Shown here piece by piece: positions 9,538 through 18,007 of a stretch of 45,825 bases of DNA (position 1 is the stretch's first letter; the number at the start of each line of letters is the position of its first letter). The stretch is taken from NCBI GenBank assembly GCA_026994225.1, contig JALWRI010000107.1:1-45825 (forward strand). The letters run 5' to 3'. The position numbers and the translations under genes are program-made. Source of the DNA: Gammaproteobacteria bacterium (GTDB lineage Bacteria > Pseudomonadota > Gammaproteobacteria > GRL18). Below the pieces are notes generated by a model. It searched no databases and was not told where the DNA came from. It was given only the letters and a program-made list of their open reading frames with translations.

Positions 9538-10461
9538 CTATGCTATATGGTGATGGTGTAAGCAAGGTAGCACAGCATTGGCTTGTGCTATTAAATAGTC
9601 TTTAAATTCTTGCGTAATAGGGGGTAAACGCTTATCTTCTTTTTGTACGACATACCAATGTCTAATAATGGGAAAGCCTTCTATATTTAATACTTTCAGT
9701 GTTTCCATTTTAAGTTCCATAGCAAGCGTATGTAAAGACACTATACCCAAACCCAAATCCTCTTCTACTGCTCGTTTGATGGCATTATTATTACTCATAT
9801 CCATGCTGGTACGAAAGCTAATCTTATGCTCATGAAAAAAACGTTCAATAGCATCTCGTGTTCCTGATCCAATTTCTCTGACTACAAATGAATAATGAGA
9901 TAATTCGTGCAAACGGATGGCTTTTTTGGTGGTCAGGGGATGATGAGGCGATGATACCACTACTAATGGATTTTCTAAAAAGGAAATATATTGTAGTTGC
10001 TGATCTTTGGGAGGTTTCCCCATAATAACTAAATCCCGTTCATTATTATCAAGTTGAGTTAATAGTGAAGAACGGTTAGTAACATCTAAGCTGATGCGTA
10101 TTTTAGGATAAAGTTTAGCAAATTGTCCGAGTAAACGTATCACAAAATGATTAGCGGTACTTGCTACTGCAATATTTAAGTGTCCCCGTTGCAAATCTTT
10201 AAGTTGTTCAATAATTTCTTCAGTATCCCGTTGTTTTTGCAAGGTATTACGTGCATATTGATAAATCTCTTCACCTGCTTCAGTAAGATACAGTTTTTTA
10301 CCAATTTTTTCTAATAGCGGTAATTCTACTTGTTCTTCGAGTTGTTTCACCTGCATAGAAACGGCAGGCTGACTTAAATATAATTCTTGTGCTGCTTTCG
10401 TATAATTACGATGACGCACTAATACTTCGAACACTTTAAGTTGGCGAAAGGTAAGGTTCAA
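9538..10461 (-). CDS. LysR-family regulator, CbbR-like
   Basis: 307-residue LysR-type regulator. The winged helix-turn-helix is at residues 1-65 (FRQLKVFEVLVRHRNYTKAA, then LYLSQPAVSMQVKQLE), and the co-inducer-binding domain at about 90-295 (GHLNIAVASTANHFVIRLL). The STANHF region and overall layout resemble CbbR, which controls Calvin-cycle operons, but I see no cbb genes in the window, so the target is uncertain. The C-terminus is His-rich (CLHHHHIA). It converges with the carbonic anhydrase gene with a 23-base gap. A palindrome overlapping a -10-like box upstream of its start suggests autoregulation. Confidence 0.85.
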   Translation of the reverse strand: MNLTFRQLKVFEVLVRHRNYTKAAQELYLSQPAVSMQVKQLEEQVELPLLEKIGKKLYLTEAGEEIYQYARNTLQKQRDTEEIIEQLKDLQRGHLNIAVASTANHFVIRLLGQFAKLYPKIRISLDVTNRSSLLTQLDNNERDLVIMGKPPKDQQLQYISFLENPLVVVSSPHHPLTTKKAIRLHELSHYSFVVREIGSGTRDAIERFFHEHKISFRTSMDMSNNNAIKRAVEEDLGLGIVSLHTLAMELKMETLKVLNIEGFPIIRHWYVVQKEDKRLPPITQEFKDYLIAQANAVLPCLHHHHIA

Positions 10462-10485
10462 GTGTAGTCAATCCGATTAAATTGT

Positions 10486-10500
10486 ATGATTATAAATCAT
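10486..10500 (-). promoter_or_regulatory. Possible promoter/operator of the LysR gene
   Basis: An inverted repeat ATGAT-N5-ATCAT lies 25-39 bases upstream of the LysR start. On the minus strand a TATAAT hexamer falls inside it (10494 to 10489). A LysR protein binding here would block or modulate its own promoter. The -35 box is not obvious, so this is a modest call. Confidence 0.35.
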
Positions 10501-10707
10501 TATGAATATTGATGCTAATAGTTCTGAATTCTCTTTAGCAACATCAATAACTAATCCACTTTTTCATAATACCGCTAAATGACGAGAGATCATAGGTTGG
10601 GATAAATTCAGGGTATAGGTTAATTCACATACACATAATTCACCTTTAAGTTTTAGTAGCATAAGTGAACGTAAACGTATAATATCTCAATTTTTAGTAA
10701 AGATCAT
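10500..10707 (-). pseudogene. ArsR-family metalloregulator relic with two in-frame TGA codons
   Basis: On the minus strand, reading from an ATG at 10707, a single frame gives MIFTKN, a TGA stop, then an ArsR winged-helix sequence (RLRSLMLLKLKGELCVCELT followed by NLSQPMISRHLAVL), a second TGA, then KSGLVID. The CVC arsenic/antimony-binding motif of ArsR (ELCVCEL) and the recognition helix (SQPMISRHL) are intact. The second TGA stands where ArsR proteins have Arg (RHLALLRESGL), consistent with a CGA-to-TGA transition. The 3' part is shortened: only a NSELLASIF stretch follows before homology ends. No arsenic-resistance genes are nearby. Confidence 0.75.
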
Positions 10708-10769
10708 AGACTTATACTTTGCAAGGTAAGTAGGTTAAAAGAATATTTTTATATAATTAAGCAATTATA

Positions 10770-10931
10770 ATGACATTAACAGTAAATGATAGTCAATACA
10801 CGATTTTAATCATAGATGATAATCTCGCTAATTTACAGGTATTGAGTGAACTACCCGCCCCTAAAGGAGGGGTAGTTCACGCGTATAATTATGTAGAAGC
10901 ATTGCAGACAATTAAACATCTTTTACGATAA
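10770..10931 (+). pseudogene. Truncated response-regulator receiver fragment
   Basis: A 53-codon frame starts like a receiver domain: TILIIDDNLANLQVLSE at residues 11-27 contains beta-1 and the paired acidic residues. It then runs into a palindromic element and a short unrelated-looking tail (AYNYVEALQTIKHLLR). The phosphoacceptor Asp and the conserved Lys are absent, so it cannot work as a receiver. It lies 24 bases upstream of an intact REC/HD-GYP gene whose N-terminus is similar in layout, so it may be the remnant of another receiver gene from the same signalling locus. Confidence 0.6.
10846..10880. repeat. Palindromic element resembling an IS200/IS605 end
   Basis: Perfect 11-base arms gtgaactaccc / gggtagttcac flank a 13-base centre (gcccctaaaggag) that can extend the stem partly. 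The sequence resembles, from memory, the imperfect palindromes at ends of IS200/IS605 and tnpB-type (IS1341) elements and derived palindromic repeats. It interrupts the receiver-domain fragment without breaking its frame. I found no second copy in the window and no transposase gene. Confidence 0.6.
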
Positions 10932-10955
10932 ATATTAACTTATTTAGGTCAAAAT

Positions 10956-12038
10956 ATGGATGATAAAAATATAGTGCTTATTGTTGATGATGAACCAGTT
11001 AATTTATCAGTATCAACTCAGATATTAATTAATCATTATCAAGTAAGAGTAGCTAACTCTGGTCAACGGGCATTAGATGTTGTGATGACTACGCCTAAAC
11101 CTGATATTATCCTTTTAGATATTATGATGCCTAATATGGATGGCTATACGGTTTTGAATCAATTAAAAGCCAACCCTGAAACTAAAGATATTCCAGTGAT
11201 CTTTGTGACGGCGATGGATGCCATCACGGACGAAGAATACGGTTTTCAACTTGGTGTCGTTGATTATATTACTAAACCCATCCGGCCTGCTATTTTATTA
11301 GCAAGAGTGAAAGCGCAGCTAACATTAAAGCAAATGAATGATTTTTTGCTAGATAAAAATACCTATTTGGAAGCAGAAATAAACCGGCGTATGCAAGAAA
11401 ATCTGACTATTCAAAATGTCAGTATTCGTGCTTTAGCTCATTTAGCAGAAACACGAGATCCTGAAACAGGGGAACATATCATGCGTACCCAGTCGTTTGT
11501 AAAAATCCTTGCTGAAGGGTTACAATCGCATCCTCGTTTTAAAGAGGTTATTGATGAAAAGTATATTAATTTAGTAACTCGTTCAGCACCCTTGCATGAT
11601 ATTGGTAAAGTAGGCATTCCTGATAATATTTTACTTAAACCTGGTGCATTGACAGAAGATGAATGGGAAATAATGAAAACACATGCAGCAATAGGTGCTA
11701 AAGCGATTGAGCAAGCTGAAAAAGATGTCGATAAACCTTTAGAATTTTTATCTTTAGCAAAAGAAATTGCCCACTGGCACCATGAAAAATGGGATGGTAG
11801 CGGTTATCCTGATGCGTTAGCAGGTGAACAAATTCCCATTGCTGCACGCTTAATGACATTAGCTGATGTATTTGATGCCTTAACCACAGCACGGGTATAT
11901 AAAAAAGCTTTTTCGTTTGAAAAAGCACAAGCCATTATTATAGAAGGAAAAGGGACACACTTTGATCCGGCTGTCGTGGATGTTTTTTTACAACGGTATG
12001 AACAATTTGTAACGATAGCAAAACAGTATATATCCTAA
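10956..12038 (+). CDS. Response regulator with HD-GYP cyclic-di-GMP phosphodiesterase domain
   Basis: 360-residue protein of RpfG type. Receiver domain at residues 1-125: acidic pair D11/D12, phosphoacceptor D55 (LLDIMMPNMDG) and a Lys in YITKP. After a helical linker, an HD-GYP domain spans about 150-355: HD at H214/D215 (HDIGKVGIPD), WHHEKWDGSGYPD with GYP at 283-285, and ARLMTLADVFDALTT. All expected metal ligands appear present, so it should hydrolyse cyclic-di-GMP when phosphorylated. Two sensor kinases follow directly on the same strand (18 bases to the first), making them the likely phosphodonors. Confidence 0.95.
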   Translation: MDDKNIVLIVDDEPVNLSVSTQILINHYQVRVANSGQRALDVVMTTPKPDIILLDIMMPNMDGYTVLNQLKANPETKDIPVIFVTAMDAITDEEYGFQLGVVDYITKPIRPAILLARVKAQLTLKQMNDFLLDKNTYLEAEINRRMQENLTIQNVSIRALAHLAETRDPETGEHIMRTQSFVKILAEGLQSHPRFKEVIDEKYINLVTRSAPLHDIGKVGIPDNILLKPGALTEDEWEIMKTHAAIGAKAIEQAEKDVDKPLEFLSLAKEIAHWHHEKWDGSGYPDALAGEQIPIAARLMTLADVFDALTTARVYKKAFSFEKAQAIIIEGKGTHFDPAVVDVFLQRYEQFVTIAKQYIS

Positions 12039-12056
12039 TGAGCTATAAGGTTTTTT

Positions 12057-14786
12057 ATGAAAATTAGACAGCGATTAACGCTGATTTTAATTATTATTTC
12101 TTTGATCCCCATAATAATTTATTACGCTCTAGTGAATAAAGAGGTAAAACAATTATTTTTACAAGAAATTGGAGGAAATTATGAAGTGTTAGCGAGGGAA
12201 AAAGCCTTTGCTATTACTGCAGTATTAAAACATAGAGTAGAAGAAGCCGTAAATTTATCAAAAAATAAACGTATTATTAATGTGTTACAGGATATTTATG
12301 CCACCCCCCCAGTAGATAAAGCAACAATAACAAAAAGAGATAAAGAATGGATTGCTTCAAAAGGCAATACGGATATCGCTATAAAGGTGTTATATCATCC
12401 TCTATCTGTTTTTTTACGTGAATATGTGGGTAAAGATCCCCTGGAATACGGGGAAATATTTATTACGGATAAGCAAGGTTTAACGATTGCAATGACCACT
12501 ACGACCACTGATTATTATCAAGCAGATGAAGGCTGGTGGCAACAAGGGTATGCACAAGGTAAAGGGGAGGTATATGTTGATGATAGAGGTTTTGATTTAA
12601 GTGTTAATTCGGTGGTAACAGGTGTTCTTGCACCGGTTATGTATCAAGGGAAAGTATTAGGTGTGATAAAAATCAATTTCCGCATGACAGATATTCCAGC
12701 AATTATTACTAATCCATACAAATATACATCAATTAATGAGCCACTTTATGTTGCTTTAATGCGTTCCCGAGGCGATGCTATTACCGATACCTCTCAGGGG
12801 CGTTATTCGGTGGTAACATCGCAGCAATTACATTTAATGCAAGAAGGGGATGTTTCAGGCTGGGAGTATGAAAATATAGATGCGGATCATACCGTTATTA
12901 TGGCTTATGCAAAAGTGATTACCGAAAAATCTATTTATTCTCGTTTAACAGGTTCTTTACAACTTAAAGGGATTACTGAAGAAGGTTGGGAAAAAACGAA
13001 ATGGTATGTGTTTCTCTTTCATGATGCAAAAGCGGCACTGGGAGCGTTAATGACATTAAAAAATATATTTATTAGTATTTTTTTGATTATTTTATGGGTA
13101 ATTCTTATTATTTCATTCAGTATTGCTGTTTTTTTAATTCATCCTATCGAAATTATACGTGCAACAGTAAAAAATATTGCGGAAGGGAATCTCCAGGCAA
13201 GAATCCACTTACAACGTGATGATGAATTAGGTCTGTTATCCAAAGATATTAATAATATGGTGCAATCTCTATACGATACGATGGTATCACGCAATGCCTT
13301 GCAACAAGAAATAGTGCAAAGACAAAACGTAGAAAAAGAGCTATATAAACTTGCTCAGGTTGTAGAACAAAGTCCAAACTCTATTATGATAACGAATAAA
13401 AATGCTGAAATCGAGTATGTCAATAAAGCATTTATCAACATAACTGGATTTAGTTTGGAAGAGGTAAAAGGAAAGAAACCGAGTATTTTACATTCTGGGC
13501 GTACAACAAATGATACTTATCGGACATTATGGGAAAAGCTAAATAAAGGATTTGCCTGGAAAGGTGAATTTCATAACCAACGTAAAGATGGCAGTGCATT
13601 TATTGAAGAGGCATTAGTGATGCCTATTTATCAAAATGACGGTGTGATTTCCCACTATGCAGCCGTAAAAGAAGATATTATGGATAAAAAAATACAGGAA
13701 TTAGAACTAACACAATATCGTAATAATTTAGAACAATTAGTTGAAACTCGTACCTATGAATTAAAAGAAGCCTTAATACATGCCGATGCAGCAAATCAAG
13801 CAAAAAGTGAATTTTTGGCAACTATGAACCATGAAGTATGTACACCTATGAATGCTATCATAGGATTAACGTATATACTTAAAAATGGTGATATAACGGC
13901 AATGCAAAGAGATCAGTTACAACAATTAGATACTGCAGCTAATCATTTATTACATCTTTTTGAGAGTATGATCGATCTATCTAAAGTAGAAGCTGGTCAG
14001 TTATCATTAAATATGAATGATTTTTATTTTGATAGTATGTTGAACAATATTAAAACATTATTGATCCCACAATGTGAGAAAAAGCATATCCAGTTTACTG
14101 TTTCAGTTGTCAATGTTCCCGATATATTGCATGGGGATATGGAGCGTATCAGACAGGTTTTGAGGAATTTATTAAATAATGCAATAAAATTTACAGAGCA
14201 AGGGAAGATTGATTTACGAATTGACATGATAGAGAGTAACGTATCTAGTTGTTTACTTCAATTTGAAGTAGAAGATACAGGGATAGGTATGGATAAGGAG
14301 CATATAGCAAGAATATTTAATGCTTTTGAACAATTAGATAGCTCTATCTCCAGATCGTATAATGGCGTAGGTTTAGGATTAACTATCTGCCATAAATTAA
14401 TTGCGTTGATGGGAGGGCAAATAGAAGTTAAAAGTACGTTAGATAAAGGTAGTCTCTTTAGATTTAGGCTATGGATAAAAAAAGGGAAAAAGTTGTTGCC
14501 ACAACCAAAAGAGGTAAAAAATAATCACCTCCCGATAGCGAAACAAACATTATCACAAGTCGTAGAGGATAATAAAAAACAACCTGTTTTTGCTATGTTA
14601 GACATTATCAAAACATTATTAGAAAATGATGATGCAACAGTTAATGGTTATATCATAAAAAATCAGGATATATTAATAAAAAATGGCGGAGAGAATATGG
14701 ATAGCTTAATAGATGCTATTAATACTTTTCAATATCCTGAAGCCTTGCTTATTCTTAAAAAATTTTATTCAAATAGTGATTATTAG
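12057..14786 (+). CDS. Membrane sensor histidine kinase with dCache, HAMP and PAS domains
   Basis: 909 residues. First membrane helix at residues 7-25, a periplasmic dCache-type sensor up to about 325 (GEIFITDKQGLTIAMT, then TGVLAPVMYQGKVLGVIKIN), second helix about 338-361, HAMP, one PAS domain (about 430-545), then HisKA and HATPase. Phospho-accepting His is H592, in MNHEVCTPMN; the usual SHEIRTP reads NHEVCTP, with Arg replaced by Cys. ATP-binding boxes are intact (NLLNNAIKFT, DTGIGM, GLGLTI). Unlike its neighbour it has no receiver or Hpt domain, only a short C-terminal helical tail, so it must pass phosphate to a separate regulator, most simply the HD-GYP protein upstream. Confidence 0.92.
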   Translation: MKIRQRLTLILIIISLIPIIIYYALVNKEVKQLFLQEIGGNYEVLAREKAFAITAVLKHRVEEAVNLSKNKRIINVLQDIYATPPVDKATITKRDKEWIASKGNTDIAIKVLYHPLSVFLREYVGKDPLEYGEIFITDKQGLTIAMTTTTTDYYQADEGWWQQGYAQGKGEVYVDDRGFDLSVNSVVTGVLAPVMYQGKVLGVIKINFRMTDIPAIITNPYKYTSINEPLYVALMRSRGDAITDTSQGRYSVVTSQQLHLMQEGDVSGWEYENIDADHTVIMAYAKVITEKSIYSRLTGSLQLKGITEEGWEKTKWYVFLFHDAKAALGALMTLKNIFISIFLIILWVILIISFSIAVFLIHPIEIIRATVKNIAEGNLQARIHLQRDDELGLLSKDINNMVQSLYDTMVSRNALQQEIVQRQNVEKELYKLAQVVEQSPNSIMITNKNAEIEYVNKAFINITGFSLEEVKGKKPSILHSGRTTNDTYRTLWEKLNKGFAWKGEFHNQRKDGSAFIEEALVMPIYQNDGVISHYAAVKEDIMDKKIQELELTQYRNNLEQLVETRTYELKEALIHADAANQAKSEFLATMNHEVCTPMNAIIGLTYILKNGDITAMQRDQLQQLDTAANHLLHLFESMIDLSKVEAGQLSLNMNDFYFDSMLNNIKTLLIPQCEKKHIQFTVSVVNVPDILHGDMERIRQVLRNLLNNAIKFTEQGKIDLRIDMIESNVSSCLLQFEVEDTGIGMDKEHIARIFNAFEQLDSSISRSYNGVGLGLTICHKLIALMGGQIEVKSTLDKGSLFRFRLWIKKGKKLLPQPKEVKNNHLPIAKQTLSQVVEDNKKQPVFAMLDIIKTLLENDDATVNGYIIKNQDILIKNGGENMDSLIDAINTFQYPEALLILKKFYSNSDY

Positions 14787-14787
14787 T

Positions 14788-17700
14788 GTGTTCTTAATAA
14801 AGAAAAAAATAACGATTATCTTGCTGCTGGTACTATTTTTTATATCCTGTTCGGTGATAGCGGTAGATAATAAAGTCTATGATAACAAGCCTAAAATATA
14901 CCTGGATGATCAGCAACAGACAGCACATTATAATATAGCAAAAACGGATATAGTATTATTTCCTGCCCGTATCTATTTTGCTGCTCTAAAGCAGGATAAT
15001 GCTGCTTTGCTACTAGCACAAATAGATAAGCATCTGATGGCATTAAAAGCAGAACCTCACTTAATATACTATGTATTACAAAAGGTTTTATTACAAACAC
15101 AGCCATCCAAAGCAAAAATATTTCTCAATCAAGATGAAAAGGTAACTGTTACACCATTACATTTTGAAAATACACCCGATTACAGTCTGCTAGTAACAGT
15201 TATTATACTCTTTATTATCAGTATGTTGCTCTTTATATTGTGGAATTTAAGTTTAAAACATCAGGTTTTACAGCGAACTAAAGCATTAAAAGAAAATGAA
15301 TCATTATTAAAACAAGCACAGTTAGTGGGGCATTTAGGTAGTTGGAGATTGGATCATCATAACGGTCAATTACAGTGGTCTGATATGGTATTTAGGTTAT
15401 TTGAATTAGATCCTGAGGTATTTAAGCCCTCTTATGATAATTTCATTCATGCTATTCATCCAGAGGATAGGAATTTTGTCAATCAAGCGTTTACTCAAGC
15501 TATTGAAAATAGAACTAAATATAATATAGAATATCGTCTTTTAATGTCAGATGGGAGGATTAAATACGTTAATGAACGTTGTTATACTGAGTATGATGAA
15601 CAAGGTCATGCGATTTTTTCATTAGGAACTATTCAAGATATTAGCGAACGAAAAAGACTCGAAATACGTTTAAATAAACTTGCTTTAGCAGTAGAGCAAA
15701 GTCCAGAAAGCATTGTCATTACCAATATAGCGGCAGAAATTGAATATGTGAATGAGAGTTTTATAAAAAATACAGGGTATAGTCTGGATGAAGTGATAGG
15801 GAAAAATCCTCGTATATTACGTTCTGGAAAGACTCCTAGAAAAACCTATACGGATTTATGGGCATATTTAACACAAGGTATGACATGGCGAGGTGAGTTT
15901 TATAATAAACGGCGTGATGGGAGTGAATATATAGAATATGCAATCATTACCCCATTACATCAAAGTGATGGGCAGATAACACATTATGTATCAGTAAAAG
16001 AAGATATTACTGAGAAAAAGAAAATGTTACAGGAATTGGACGAATATCGTAATAATTTAGAGCAATTAGTTAAACAGCGTACTGAGGAAATGAATAAAGC
16101 TCTGGAAAAAGCAGATGCTGCAAGTCGGGCAAAAAGTGAATTTTTGGCCAATATGAGCCATGAAATTCGTACCCCTATAAATGCCGTATTGGGTATTGCT
16201 TATTTGCTCAAACAAGAAGCAACCACTGAAAAACAACAGAATTTATTAGATTCTATTGATAAATCAGTCCATCATTTGCTCTCTATTATTAATAATATTT
16301 TGGATTTGTCAAAAATTGAAGCAGGTAAATTAGGGCTTGAATACAACTCTTTTCGCTTTGAGGAATTGTTTGATCATATCTATAAAATATTTCAATTTCA
16401 AGTGGAAGATAAAGGGTTAATATTAACAATGCACAAAGAAGGTATACCTGAATTTTTATATGGCGATGTTACTCGCTTAAAACAAGCATTGATTAACTTG
16501 ATAAGTAATGCCATTAAATTTACGGCACAAGGTACGATATATTGTCGTGCAAAAAGCATACAAGATAATGGTAATGCCATATTAATTTGTTTTGAAGTGC
16601 AAGATAGTGGAATTGGTATTGATACACAGAAACAAAAAGATATTTTTAATATTTTTGAGCAAGAGGATGCTTCGATTACCAGGAATTTTGGTGGTACAGG
16701 ATTAGGTTTAGCGATTACCGAGAGGTTAGCTAAATTAATGGGTGGAGATATTGGCGTAAAAAGTGAGCTAGGTAAAGGTAGTCTCTTTTGGTTTAGTGCA
16801 TGGTTACAAGTAGAAGAAGAAAACAGACAAAGTGCATTAATACCAACCGATACTGAAACCGAACAAGATAATAGTAAAGTCAAAGCCCTATTACAATCTG
16901 ATTATCAAGGAGGCAGAATATTATTGGTAGAAGATAATGAAATTAATCGAGAAATGATGAAGCATCTACTAACGGCTATTGGTTTGTATGTGAATACGGC
17001 AGAAACGGGTAATGATGCAGTAAAAAAAGTGAAACAGTTTGAATTTGATTTAATTCTTATGGACATGCGAATGCCAGAAATGGATGGCATTGAAGCAACA
17101 CGATTAATTCGACAGATGGAAAAAGGTAAGAACATACCTATTATAGCCATTAGTGCAAATACCTTTAATGAAGATAAACAAGTATGTTTTGATGTAGGAA
17201 TGAATGATTTTATTTCCAAACCGGTTGATCCGCCTGATTTGTTTCGTGTTTTATTAAAATACTTAGTCAAACCGCAGCACTCAGAACAAAGAGCTTTTAT
17301 TAATACGCTGGATAGACAACAAAAGCAAGAAGAAAATCCCCCCGCATGGCAACATCAACTAGCTCAAATAGATGGTTTGGATTATCAAACAGGATTAAGC
17401 CATTTTATGGGAAATGCGCATGAGTATATTGCCTGGTTGATTAAATTTGATCAGCAACATACCAAAGAGGGGGAGTACATACAAGATGCTATTGCACAAG
17501 GTCATCTATCACTCGCTCTGGAAAAAGCACATAGTATTAAGGGAGTGGCAGGGAATTTAGGGTTATCAGCTATTTATGCAGCAGCGAAAGCACTGGAATT
17601 TAATTTACGCCATGCAGTATCCGATAATAATGTTGTTATTCAAACACTTAAACAAACGCTATATGACTTCCATCAAGGTATTAAGACCTTAACAACACCT

Positions 17701-17928
17701 TCCCAGGAAGATAAACCTTTCTTAAATACTCCAGATGTGCTTTTGCAACAACTCTACCAGCTACTAGAAAATGATAATGCAGAAGCTAATTTATTCTTTG
17801 AACAACATTATAGACAATTAGAACAACATTATGGCGCACCTATCCATCACTTAAAGAAAAATATAGATGCTTATTATTATCCCATTGCACTAACTATTAT
17901 CCAATCATTAATTAATATTGAACATTAA
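14788..17928 (+). CDS. Hybrid sensor kinase (half SBP_bac_3 sensor-PAS-PAS-HisKA-HATPase-REC-HPT)
   Basis: 1046 residues if it begins at the GTG one base after the previous stop; an in-frame ATG lies 75 bases earlier inside the upstream gene, and no clear Shine-Dalgarno supports either. A signal-like helix is followed by only about 100 periplasmic residues resembling the C-terminal half of a BvgS-type solute-binding sensor (DIVLFPARIYFAALKQDN, IDKHLMALKAEP), then a second helix, two PAS domains, HisKA (H458 in [10 protein letters not shown]), HATPase ([18 protein letters not shown]), a receiver (D759 in LMDMRMPEMDG) and an Hpt domain (H915 in AHSIKGVAGNLG). Its second PAS and kinase core resemble the preceding kinase, suggesting duplication. 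Confidence 0.9.
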   Translation: MFLIKKKITIILLLVLFFISCSVIAVDNKVYDNKPKIYLDDQQQTAHYNIAKTDIVLFPARIYFAALKQDNAALLLAQIDKHLMALKAEPHLIYYVLQKVLLQTQPSKAKIFLNQDEKVTVTPLHFENTPDYSLLVTVIILFIISMLLFILWNLSLKHQVLQRTKALKENESLLKQAQLVGHLGSWRLDHHNGQLQWSDMVFRLFELDPEVFKPSYDNFIHAIHPEDRNFVNQAFTQAIENRTKYNIEYRLLMSDGRIKYVNERCYTEYDEQGHAIFSLGTIQDISERKRLEIRLNKLALAVEQSPESIVITNIAAEIEYVNESFIKNTGYSLDEVIGKNPRILRSGKTPRKTYTDLWAYLTQGMTWRGEFYNKRRDGSEYIEYAIITPLHQSDGQITHYVSVKEDITEKKKMLQELDEYRNNLEQLVKQRTEEMNKALEKADAASRAKSEFLANMSHEIRTPINAVLGIAYLLKQEATTEKQQNLLDSIDKSVHHLLSIINNILDLSKIEAGKLGLEYNSFRFEELFDHIYKIFQFQVEDKGLILTMHKEGIPEFLYGDVTRLKQALINLISNAIKFTAQGTIYCRAKSIQDNGNAILICFEVQDSGIGIDTQKQKDIFNIFEQEDASITRNFGGTGLGLAITERLAKLMGGDIGVKSELGKGSLFWFSAWLQVEEENRQSALIPTDTETEQDNSKVKALLQSDYQGGRILLVEDNEINREMMKHLLTAIGLYVNTAETGNDAVKKVKQFEFDLILMDMRMPEMDGIEATRLIRQMEKGKNIPIIAISANTFNEDKQVCFDVGMNDFISKPVDPPDLFRVLLKYLVKPQHSEQRAFINTLDRQQKQEENPPAWQHQLAQIDGLDYQTGLSHFMGNAHEYIAWLIKFDQQHTKEGEYIQDAIAQGHLSLALEKAHSIKGVAGNLGLSAIYAAAKALEFNLRHAVSDNNVVIQTLKQTLYDFHQGIKTLTTPSQEDKPFLNTPDVLLQQLYQLLENDNAEANLFFEQHYRQLEQHYGAPIHHLKKNIDAYYYPIALTIIQSLINIEH

Positions 17929-17944
17929 ATATATTTAATGTTCA
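17919..17944. repeat. Perfect 26-base palindrome between kinase gene and cus promoter
   Basis: The half-site tgaacattaaata is followed immediately by its exact reverse complement. It overlaps the last codons and stop of the kinase gene and ends 33 bases before the -10 box of the cus operon. It lacks a following T-run and is AT-rich, so it is a poor terminator; a dimeric regulator site upstream of the cus promoter is the alternative reading. Confidence 0.55.
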
Positions 17945-17974
17945 TACAATTCCTTCTATCCGTTAATATTTGTA

Positions 17975-17983
17975 TGGTATAAT
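17975..17983 (+). promoter_or_regulatory. Extended -10 promoter of the cusCBA operon
   Basis: TGGTATAAT fits the extended -10 consensus (TGnTATAAT) exactly. It stands 24 bases before the cusC start, giving a very short leader that contains the strong Shine-Dalgarno GAGGAG. No good -35 hexamer is seen at 16-18 bases, which is common for extended -10 promoters or activator-dependent promoters. Confidence 0.5.
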
Positions 17984-18007
17984 CAATTCCTCTACCAAGA
18001 GGAGTAC

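Noticed and set aside
10500-10707. TGA recoding (selenocysteine or tryptophan) in the ArsR frame
   Set aside because: TGA is used as an ordinary stop elsewhere (end of the DUF58 gene at 1502), no SECIS-like hairpin is evident, and the 3' half of the gene is also missing.
16398-16883. 161-codon antisense frame within the hybrid kinase, and similar long antisense frames in cusA and the channel gene
   Set aside because: They are shadows of conserved coding sequence on the other strand and show no recognisable domain or ribosome-binding site.
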